64,000 bases of DNA from CAZJQD01 sp964548165 [NCBI: uncultured bacterium] (GTDB lineage: Bacteria; UBA8481): the NCBI GenBank assembly GCA_964548165.1, contig CAZJQD010000001.1:68210-132209 (forward strand). Direction: 5' to 3'. A program made the translations under genes and the position numbers. Position 1 is the first letter of the stretch; every line of letters starts with the position of its first letter. Positions 16,584-23,138 of the stretch are shown here, one piece after another. Below the pieces are notes generated by a model that saw only the letters and a list, made by a program, of their open reading frames with translations, was not told the origin of the DNA and searched no databases.

Positions 16584-17915
16584 CTACTTGGCGCCCTCGA
16601 TGGCATGGAACATGTGCTGGGAGTATTCCACGCCCCGGGCCTTGAACTTCTCGATGAACTTGGGCACGAGGCCCGTGGGCTTCAGCGACCCCGTCAGCTT
16701 GCCGTCAGGACCGAGCCCCGTCGACTGGAAGGTGAAGATGTCCTGCAGGAGGATGGCCTCGCCTTCCATGCCCTGGATCTCGGTGATGTAGGTCACCTTG
16801 CGCGAGCCGTCCGTGAGGCGGGACTGCTGGATGATGAGATCGACAGCACCCGAGATCTGCTTGCGGATCGCCTTGATGGGCAGGTCGTAGCCAGCCATCA
16901 TCACGAGCGTCTCGACGCGCGATATGGCGTCCTGGGGCGAGTTGGAGTGAAGCGTGGACATCGAACCGTCGTGGCCGGTGTTCATGGCCTGGAGCATGTC
17001 GAAGGCCTCGCCACCACGGCACTCGCCGATCACGATGCGATCGGGTCGCATGCGGAGCGCGTTCTTGACGAGGTCGCGGATCGAGACCGCGCCCTTGCCC
17101 TCGAAGTCGGCAGGACGCGACTCCAGGCGGATCACGTGTTCCTGAGAGAACGACAACTCGGCAGCGTCCTCGATGGTAACCGTGCGCTCGTCCTCCGGGA
17201 TGAACGAGGAAAGGACGTTGAGGAGCGTGGTCTTACCGGAGCCGGTACCGCCGGAAACCAGGATGTTGAGCCGCGCCTTGACGCACGCCTTGAGGAAGTC
17301 GGCCATCTCGGCGGTCATCGCGCCGAACTTGATCAGATCGTTGTGCGTGAGCTTATTCTTCGAGAACTTGCGGATCGTGAGCGCCGTCCCGTCGATGGCG
17401 AGGGGCGGGATAACGACGTTCACGCGCGAACCGTCGGGGAGGCGCGCATCCTGGTACGGGGTCGTCTCGTCGCAGACGCGGCCCAGGGGCTTCATGATCT
17501 TCTCCACCACGTCCCGAAGCTCATCCTCGTCGCGGAACGTGACCTCGGACTTGAGGACCTTGCCCTTTTTTTCCACGAAGACGCACTTGGCGCCCTTGGT
17601 CATGATTTCCGAGATCTCCCGGTCCCGCAGCAGCCGCTCGAGCGGCCCGAATCCCAGGATGCCGGCGACGATATCGGCGACGAGGGCCTCGAACTGAGCC
17701 TTGCCGATCTGGATGCCATCGGCAGTCGTGATCTTGAGCGCGACCTCCGTGACCTTGTCCTGGATGATCTTGTCGCGCGTGGCGGCGTCGGGCGACCGGA
17801 GGAGGTCGACATCGAGGAGGGGCGCGACGGCCTCCGCGATCTTGGTGTACAGGTCCACCTTCTGCGCCGCTTCCGGCGCTCCCCGCAACTGGCTCATCTT
17901 CTCCATCAAGGACAT
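16584..17915 (-). CDS. cpaF: CpaF/TadA-type secretion ATPase
   Basis: 443 aa from ATG 17915, preceded by GGAGG at 8 nt; an in-frame GTG at 17930 is an alternative. A helical N-terminal domain (about 20-110) is followed by the PilT/VirB11-like ATPase. Walker A is SGGTGSGKTTLLN, the Asp box is TIEDAAELSF, Walker B is RIVIGECRGGEAFDMLQAMNTGHDGSMSTLHSNS, with the His box in TLHSN. CpaF powers assembly of Tad/Flp pili with CpaB, CpaC, CpaE, TadB, TadC and a Flp pilin; none of these is in the window. A C-terminal extension of about 60 residues follows the catalytic core. Confidence 0.9.
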   Translation of the reverse strand: MSLMEKMSQLRGAPEAAQKVDLYTKIAEAVAPLLDVDLLRSPDAATRDKIIQDKVTEVALKITTADGIQIGKAQFEALVADIVAGILGFGPLERLLRDREISEIMTKGAKCVFVEKKGKVLKSEVTFRDEDELRDVVEKIMKPLGRVCDETTPYQDARLPDGSRVNVVIPPLAIDGTALTIRKFSKNKLTHNDLIKFGAMTAEMADFLKACVKARLNILVSGGTGSGKTTLLNVLSSFIPEDERTVTIEDAAELSFSQEHVIRLESRPADFEGKGAVSIRDLVKNALRMRPDRIVIGECRGGEAFDMLQAMNTGHDGSMSTLHSNSPQDAISRVETLVMMAGYDLPIKAIRKQISGAVDLIIQQSRLTDGSRKVTYITEIQGMEGEAILLQDIFTFQSTGLGPDGKLTGSLKPTGLVPKFIEKFKARGVEYSQHMFHAIEGAK

Positions 17916-18088
17916 GGGCTTCCCCTCCACAAAGGTGCGTAGTCTGGCCTCAAGATTAGCAGAACGCGACGCTCATCCCAACCGCTTTAGTGACGAGAAA
18001 TGGTTTCCCAAGGCCGCTCCCCGGCATACAAACACCAGGAAATAACCCGCGATGACCTCGTGAAACCAGCTCTACCCGGAACGGGTTC

Positions 18089-19492
18089 TCAGTATCCCAG
18101 GGCCTGGAGGTTGTTGAGCGCGACGGCGTTGCCGGGTTCAATTTCAAGCACGCGACGCCAGGAACGCGCCGCCGCCTCCGGGCGCTGAAGACGGTAATGG
18201 CAGAAGCCGAGGAAGAGGTGGGACTCGGCATCAGCGGGGCGCAGCGTGACCGCGTCCTCGTAGCTGGCGCGAGCTCCCGCGTAATCCCGGACGAGGTACT
18301 GAGCCGTTGCCAGGTTGTAGATGGCGCGAAATTCCCGCGGATCCGCGGCCACGGCGCGACGGTAGAAGCTGATCGCCTCGTCATAGCGCCCGAGGCCGGC
18401 CAGGTCATTGCCCGCGGCGATCAATTCATCCACGTTCGACGGCACCGTGACGCTCGCGGCCGGCACGACGCCCTCGCGCGACTCCTCCGGCTCGCTCCGG
18501 CGCGCGCGCGTTCCCGGGGGCGGGGTGGGCGGCTTGACGCGACGCCCATCCTCCGCAACCGCAACCTCGGCCTGGGCAGGAGGCGCCTCCGGCACGCCTG
18601 CGCGGCGACGCGGCGGCGGCGGCTCGTCGTAGTCGACGGCAGACGGCGCCGGGCGCGCTGCTGCCGAGGGCGCAGGCGGTGAAGCCGGCGCCTGGACCGG
18701 ACGATCCATCGTCCGGCCGACTGGACCACCCAGGCCGTAGATGAACGAGAGGTTGATCCCGGTCGAAGAGATGAACTCGCCTTCCAGCCGACCCAGGAGG
18801 CGCGGGTTGAACTGGTACTCGGCTCCCACCAGGACGCCCGCCTTGTTGTCCGCGTCGAGCCTGCCCTGGCTACGGAATCCCAGCGAGGTCACACCCTCGA
18901 ATGTTCCGGACAGGTCGGAATAGAGCGGACCGCCGTACACGGTCAGGCGATCCAGCGGCCAGGCCACCTTCAGCGCCGCCCGGATCTCGTCCATCTCGAA
19001 CTCCCCCCGCTCGATCTCCGACGTGTAGCGCCGGTATTCGCCGGAGACGCCGACGCGAACGTCGGGCGCGCTGGCCAGGGGCCAGACCACGTACTCGCCA
19101 CCGAGGCCCCACATCAGCCCCATGTCGCCGTCCATGTCCTGCTGACCCAGCGGCACGCCCGATCCATTCCAGTCGAACTGGCCGAGGTTGAGCCGACTGC
19201 CACCAAGAAGAACGCGGGCCTGGAAGTTCTGGCCAATCGCGTAGCCGACCCTGAGGTTGGCCGTAGCCTGGGTCGAATTGAGCACGCGGCGCTGGATGAG
19301 CGCGCCGCCGACCGTGCCCTGCATGACAACGTCCCGCTCGATCGTCCCCACCTCGACGCCGAGGTCCACGGAGCCGGGATCGAGCATGGGGGGCGGGCCC
19401 ATCATGGCGTCGGCTCCCGCGAGGGCGACCACGGACAGGACCGTGACTGCCGCCAGCATCCGCCCCACTGTCAGACGTCGTTTTACGCTCAT
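18089..19492 (-). CDS. Outer-membrane barrel protein with Pro-rich linker and TPR tail
   Basis: 467 aa. The signal peptide ends near GADA (about 28). Residues 30-270 are amphipathic beta strands of a porin-like barrel (VDLGVEVGTIERDVVMQG, NFQARVLLGGSRLNLGQF). Residues 275-350 are a Pro/Ala/Arg-rich linker (DYDEPPPPRRRAGVPEAPP). Residues 355-467 hold three TPR units (GRYDEAISFYRRAVAADPRE, RDYAGARASYEDAVTLRPAD, QRPEAAARSWRRVLEIEPGN). How the TPR part is oriented is not evident. Its ATG overlaps the stop of the third pentamer gene by 4 nt, tying it to the microcompartment-type operon. Confidence 0.8.
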   Translation of the reverse strand: MSVKRRLTVGRMLAAVTVLSVVALAGADAMMGPPPMLDPGSVDLGVEVGTIERDVVMQGTVGGALIQRRVLNSTQATANLRVGYAIGQNFQARVLLGGSRLNLGQFDWNGSGVPLGQQDMDGDMGLMWGLGGEYVVWPLASAPDVRVGVSGEYRRYTSEIERGEFEMDEIRAALKVAWPLDRLTVYGGPLYSDLSGTFEGVTSLGFRSQGRLDADNKAGVLVGAEYQFNPRLLGRLEGEFISSTGINLSFIYGLGGPVGRTMDRPVQAPASPPAPSAAARPAPSAVDYDEPPPPRRRAGVPEAPPAQAEVAVAEDGRRVKPPTPPPGTRARRSEPEESREGVVPAASVTVPSNVDELIAAGNDLAGLGRYDEAISFYRRAVAADPREFRAIYNLATAQYLVRDYAGARASYEDAVTLRPADAESHLFLGFCHYRLQRPEAAARSWRRVLEIEPGNAVALNNLQALGY

Positions 19493-19782
19493 CGCGTTCC
19501 TCCGCCACTTTCTTCAAATCGATCCACGCGATCCACGATCCCGACGATCATCGTCCGCGTCGCCGCTGCCGGATTCCCCGTGAAATCTCGAGCGCTCCGT
19601 CCCTCCTGGATGACCAGCACAACCTCCCCCTCGCCCGCGCCCACGGTGTCGAGCGCGATCATGGGGCGGCCGGACGGCTTGAGGTCGAGATCGATGGGTT
19701 GGCAGAGGAGCGCTTTCTGGTTCTGGAAGGTCGGGTGCTTATGCACCGAGACGGCCTTGCCCATGACCAGGGCCATCTTCAT
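19489..19782 (-). CDS. Bacterial microcompartment pentamer (EutN/CcmL), third copy
   Basis: 97 aa. BMC-P vertex proteins form pentamers that cap the corners of icosahedral shells. The fold is clear: LVMGKAVSVHKHPTFQNQKALLCQPIDLDL, then PMIALDTVGAGEGEVVLVIQEGRSAR, then MIVGIVDRVD. The invariant D.VGAG.GE.VLV segment and the A-R after the loop are all present. The position usually filled by a K after the TATxK motif reads VHKH here. It overlaps both neighbours by 4 nt (ATGA on each side). Confidence 0.9.
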   Translation of the reverse strand: MKMALVMGKAVSVHKHPTFQNQKALLCQPIDLDLKPSGRPMIALDTVGAGEGEVVLVIQEGRSARDFTGNPAAATRTMIVGIVDRVDRFEESGGGTR

Positions 19783-20114
19783 CGAGCGGCTCCAGCGGGA
19801 CGGCCGGTCTCGCCCTGGAGACGCACCGGGCGATCCAGGGGCGGCCTCACGGCGACGTCGAGCGACTCGATTCGGGCCACGATGGAAGAGTCGCTGGGAC
19901 CGTACTTGGTCGGCAGGGCGTAGGACGCTTCCTTCCCTCCCTCCACCCAGCAGATCTCGCCCTCGCCAAGGCCCAGGCAGTCGATGGCTATCTCCGGCTC
20001 GCCCGTCGCCTTGAGATCCTCGTTCAAGGGCTGGACGACGAGGAGCGGAACGCGGTCGTAATTCTCGTTCTTCCGCGTCGCCCAGACACGGCCGATCACG
20101 CGCGCGATAAACAA
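19779..20114 (-). CDS. Bacterial microcompartment pentamer (EutN/CcmL), second copy
   Basis: 111 aa, slightly long because of a C-terminal tail of about 20 residues (PPLDRPVRLQGETGRPAGAA). The core is FIARVIGRVWATRKNENYDRVPLLVVQPL, AIDCLGLGEGEICWVEGG, SSIVARIESLD. VWATRK is a textbook EutN motif. The usual VGAG is LGLG here, and GS.AR reads GKEAS, so this paralogue is the most diverged of the three. It begins 1 bp after the first copy's stop and ends in a 4-nt overlap with the third. Confidence 0.9.
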   Translation of the reverse strand: MFIARVIGRVWATRKNENYDRVPLLVVQPLNEDLKATGEPEIAIDCLGLGEGEICWVEGGKEASYALPTKYGPSDSSIVARIESLDVAVRPPLDRPVRLQGETGRPAGAAR

Positions 20115-20115
20115 T

Positions 20116-20418
20116 CTACCGAGCTCCAGGCGAGGTGGAAGGCGCGGACACGGGGTTCATCTCGATGGCATCGACGATGGCCACGATGGTCGTATCGGTC
20201 GCGGCCTTCTTTGTCTTCTCGTCCTCGCGCGCGGAGGACCCCGTCACGGTCAGCACGGTTTCCCCGCCGCCCGCGCCGACGGCGTCGACGGCGATCTGGT
20301 AGTCCTTCTCCCAGGTCCCATCAGGCTTCTGGAACTGCACCGCGAGGAGCTTGAACCCTTCGAGCTTGGAGCTTTTCCGAGTCGCCGTGATGCTGGCCAC
20401 GACCTTGCCGAGTTTCAT
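20116..20418 (-). CDS. Bacterial microcompartment pentamer (EutN/CcmL), first copy
   Basis: 100 aa, the most canonical of the three. MKLGKVVASITATRKSSKLEG is followed by FKLLAVQ, then VDAVGAGGGETVLTVTGSSAR (the diagnostic D.VGAG.GE.VL...GSSAR segment) and ATDTTIVAIVDAIE. It has an Asp-Gly-Thr-Trp insertion before strand 3 (PDGTWEKDYQ). It starts 9 bp after the regulator gene. No hexamer (BMC-H), trimer (BMC-T) or encapsulated-enzyme gene appears anywhere in the window. Confidence 0.92.
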   Translation of the reverse strand: MKLGKVVASITATRKSSKLEGFKLLAVQFQKPDGTWEKDYQIAVDAVGAGGGETVLTVTGSSAREDEKTKKAATDTTIVAIVDAIEMNPVSAPSTSPGAR

Positions 20419-20427
20419 GGGATGACG

Positions 20428-21960
20428 CTAAGCCCTTGCTTCCCGCGCGTCAAGGACGCCTTCGTCCGCAATGACCCCAACATCCCCCGCGCTGACGTGA
20501 AGGCGCAGGGCGTGCCCCGGGGCCAAGGGGAGATCGATGGTCTCGAAGACCGAATTCTCCGACTGCCCCAGCACGACGGCGGAGAGCGTGACGGGCTCCA
20601 CCCCGCCGCCCAGCTCGCACCGCACGAGCGCGGGGCCGGTCCCGGTCACGGCGCGCACCCCCCGAGGCGAGAACTCCACGGCGGAGAGCCTGAGCTCGCC
20701 GGCATCCCCCTCCGAGGAGGGCGGCAAGGCATCGCGGACGAGACCGGAGACATGCTGCAGAAACTCGGCGAGGATGCCCCGCTCTCCCCGGGCCCGCGCG
20801 AACGCGGGAAACGATCCGAGCATGGCGTGAAGCTGGTGCACGGCGACGATGGCCTGGGCCCCAGGCCGGGAGAAGCACCCCACGAAGATGATGCCTCCCG
20901 AGGCCGCGCCCTGCGTTCTCTCCTCGATCGCGTCCCGGCGCGCCACGGCTCGGACGAAGAGACCGCAGGAGGGCTCGCCCCAGGCCAGCACCACCTCTCC
21001 TTCGATCCCCCCGGCCGCGAATCGCGGGGGCACGAGCGAGGACATCAAGGACGCCATAACCCCGTCGGGAACCCCCTTGATCACGCTCGTCAGCCCACGA
21101 ACCAGCGGCAGGACGGACCCCTCGAGAGCAGGTTCAGAGGCGCGGGAGAGCTCGACGGGGCGCGGCGCCCACCCGTCCGGCACGAGGATGTCCATGAGCC
21201 CGGAGGCCCGGATGACCTTGGCAACGGCGGCCGGCGGCTCCATCGCGGTCACGCGAAAGCCCTCACGCCAGAGGAGGCGCGCGTACTGCGCGAGACAATC
21301 GACGCCGTAGCTATCGAGAAAATCGAGGTTCGTCAGGTCGAAGAGAACGCGGCGCGCGATGGGGGGCGGCAAGACAACGAACGGATCGAGCCGGTCGCGG
21401 CTGAAGTGACCGATCGGGTAGATGGTCCTCAAGTCGGCAGCATCGAAGACCGCGGTGTGGAACGGCAGGTGCTCACCCACGCGCCCCACGGCTCCCTCGC
21501 GGACCAGAGCGCGCATCAGGTGAATGCGGTTGACCCCGTCGGCGCGGAAGTGGAACGTGACCGAATCCATGCACTTGGAGAGCAGGAAGAGCCCGAGGCC
21601 GCGCTCGCGGAACTCGGCGAGATTGCGCCAGCGCAGCCGGCGCGCTTCCGGCCGGCGGCCGACATCGGCGAATCCGAGCTCGATGCGATCCGCGTCGAGG
21701 CGGATCGTCATCCGGATCGTCTGGTCCGGATCGCTCCCGTAGCTGTGCTCCACGATATTCGCGAAGGTCTCGGTGACGGCCAGGCGCAGGTCAAAGAGCA
21801 GGGCTTCGCCGATCGGGAGCGCAGGCGCCCGGGAGATGCAAGCCACGAGAAAACTGTTGGCACGCTGGATCTCGGAGAGCCGCGAGGGAAAGGTTCGGGA
21901 TTCATGAACGACCGAGACGCCGTCCCGACCGAATGATTTTGACGGATCCAGTTCCGGCAT
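20428..21960 (-). CDS. Partner-switching fusion: RsbW-like kinase + STAS + PP2C-like domain
   Basis: 510 aa. Residues 25-150 are an anti-sigma-type GHKL kinase (HATPase_c_2): N box LAVTETFANIVEHSYG (E64, N68), G1 FADVG (D99), G2 RGLGLFLL (from 120). Residues 165-265 are a STAS domain with LFDLTNLDFLDSYGVDCL, whose S217 is at the site normally phosphorylated in anti-sigma-factor antagonists. Residues 285-505 follow the outline of a SpoIIE/PP2C phosphatase, but the metal-binding Asp motifs look lost: GCFSRPG (361-367) where GDVSGHG is usual, and RLHVSAGDVG where LYTDGVxE is usual. It heads the pentamer operon and is divergent from the protease at 22144. Confidence 0.78.
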   Translation of the reverse strand: MPELDPSKSFGRDGVSVVHESRTFPSRLSEIQRANSFLVACISRAPALPIGEALLFDLRLAVTETFANIVEHSYGSDPDQTIRMTIRLDADRIELGFADVGRRPEARRLRWRNLAEFRERGLGLFLLSKCMDSVTFHFRADGVNRIHLMRALVREGAVGRVGEHLPFHTAVFDAADLRTIYPIGHFSRDRLDPFVVLPPPIARRVLFDLTNLDFLDSYGVDCLAQYARLLWREGFRVTAMEPPAAVAKVIRASGLMDILVPDGWAPRPVELSRASEPALEGSVLPLVRGLTSVIKGVPDGVMASLMSSLVPPRFAAGGIEGEVVLAWGEPSCGLFVRAVARRDAIEERTQGAASGGIIFVGCFSRPGAQAIVAVHQLHAMLGSFPAFARARGERGILAEFLQHVSGLVRDALPPSSEGDAGELRLSAVEFSPRGVRAVTGTGPALVRCELGGGVEPVTLSAVVLGQSENSVFETIDLPLAPGHALRLHVSAGDVGVIADEGVLDAREARA

Positions 21961-21999
21961 GATGTTGCGGTCATGCTACCACGCCCCCGCCCCGCCTGC

Positions 22000-22099
22000 G
22001 CGGGGAAATCAAAAGGCCAAGGGCAAAAGTCAAAAATCAAAAGGAGATTCGAAAAACATGCGTGATTCCAATTTGCCGTTGGCCTTTTGATTTCCCCGC
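22000..22099. repeat. 100-bp near-perfect hairpin/cruciform between divergent genes
   Basis: The 21-nt arm at 22000-22020 (GCGGGGAAATC then AAAAGGCCAA) is a perfect reverse complement of 22079-22099. After one mismatch, GGCAAA (22022-22027) pairs with TTTGCC (22072-22077), making a stem of about 28 bp. The loop is A-rich (AAAAGTCAAAAATCAAAAGG) in an otherwise GC-rich window. It lies between the regulator start (21960) and the protease start (22144), where the promoters of both must be. Confidence 0.75.
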
Positions 22100-22143
22100 C
22101 TCGCCCCCGGGGGTGGCCGGGAGCGGGGCGGGGTGGTGGCGGG

Positions 22144-22818
22144 ATGGAGAGGCGGACGGTATCATGGCCGGCCATGGACGTCGCCGTCATCAGCTTCATC
22201 CTCGCCTGGTTCATCCAGATGGGCATCCACGAGGGCGCTCACGCCCATGCCGCCTACGCGTGCGGGGACGACACGGCCTACCTCCTGGGCAAGCGCAGTT
22301 TCGATCCGTTCCGGCACATCCAGTGGTCGAACATGTCCTCCGTGCTCCTGGGCGTCGTTCTCCCGGTCTTCACCGCCTCGCGCGGGCTCATCCCGATGGG
22401 CATGGCGTGGGTTCCCGTGAACCCCCTGCGCTTTCGCAAGATGCGACGCGATCACGCGCTGGTGGCCGCCTGCGGCCCACTCTCCAACCTCGCGCTCTGC
22501 CTCGTTCTCCTGCCGCTCGGCGCCGCGCTCTCTCCCCTCTCGACGACGTCACAGACCGGCTTCGCGCTCTTCACGCTCGTGAAGGCCACGTACCTGACCA
22601 GCCTCGTCTACGGGCTCTTCAACGCCATCCCCCTTCCCCCGCTCGACGGATCCCGGGTTCTCTACTATTTCCTGCCGCCGCGAGGCCGCCAGCTCATGGA
22701 CGACATCGAGCCCTACGGCTTCTGGATCCTGATCCTGCTCTTCGGGTTCGGTCGCGGTGGCCAGATCATCGATGCGCCTCTCGCCCTCGGCATGCTGGCC
22801 TGGAACCTGGTGACCTGA
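22144..22818 (+). CDS. Site-2-protease-type (M50) membrane metalloprotease
   Basis: 224 aa from ATG 22144; ATG 22174 is an equally possible start, since the first membrane helix begins there, and neither has a strong ribosome-binding site. HExxH is IHEGAH (H29, E30, H33) in the first span, and the third ligand is in NAIPLPPLDGSRVL, the NPxPPLDG-type motif. Four to five further hydrophobic spans are visible. M50 enzymes cut transmembrane segments, often of anti-sigma factors, or are SREBP/FtsH-like stand-alone enzymes. It is divergent from the partner-switching regulator, but no membrane anti-sigma factor is next to it. Confidence 0.87.
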   Translation: MERRTVSWPAMDVAVISFILAWFIQMGIHEGAHAHAAYACGDDTAYLLGKRSFDPFRHIQWSNMSSVLLGVVLPVFTASRGLIPMGMAWVPVNPLRFRKMRRDHALVAACGPLSNLALCLVLLPLGAALSPLSTTSQTGFALFTLVKATYLTSLVYGLFNAIPLPPLDGSRVLYYFLPPRGRQLMDDIEPYGFWILILLFGFGRGGQIIDAPLALGMLAWNLVT

Positions 22819-23074
22819 CCAGTAACCGTTCACGCCCGTCCCGGCAAAGCCGGGCCAAGCGCCGAGGGGGGCGCGCGGACAGCTCCCCCCTCGGTCTCCC
22901 CCCATCGCCTGCTTGAAAGCGCTGAAGTCACAGCGCAGGCAGGTGACCTGACCAGTAACCGTTCACGCCCGTCCCGGCAAAGCCGGGCCAAGCGCCGAGG
23001 GGGGCGCGCGGACAGCTCCCCCCTCGGTCTCCCCCCATCGCCTGCTTGAAAGCGCTGAAATCACAGCGCAGGCA
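22809..23074. repeat. Two tandem 133-bp copies of a hairpin-bearing element
   Basis: Copy 1 is 22809-22941 and copy 2 is 22942-23074, differing at one position that I can see (22927 G versus 23060 A). Copy 1 starts inside the last codons of the protease gene, so the duplication captured its 3' end. Each copy contains CCCGGC-AAA-GCCGGG (22840-22854 in copy 1) and a 10-bp perfect stem CCGAGGGGGG/CCCCCCTCGG (22862-22871 with 22885-22894). The element fills the 320-bp convergent gap to the GAF kinase gene, where I see no gene. Confidence 0.85.
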
Positions 23075-23097
23075 AAAGGAAGGGCGTGAACGGTTAC
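22822..23097. repeat. 16-bp terminal inverted repeats around the tandem element
   Basis: GTAACCGTTCACGCCC at 22822-22837 (and again at 22955-22970) is the exact reverse complement of GGGCGTGAACGGTTAC at 23082-23097. The tandem copies are thus bounded by inverted 16-mers, as in a small non-autonomous mobile element or BIME. Confidence 0.7.
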
Positions 23098-23138
23098 CCT
23101 GATCGTCACCGACCCGGAGTATCAAGCGGTGGATGGCT

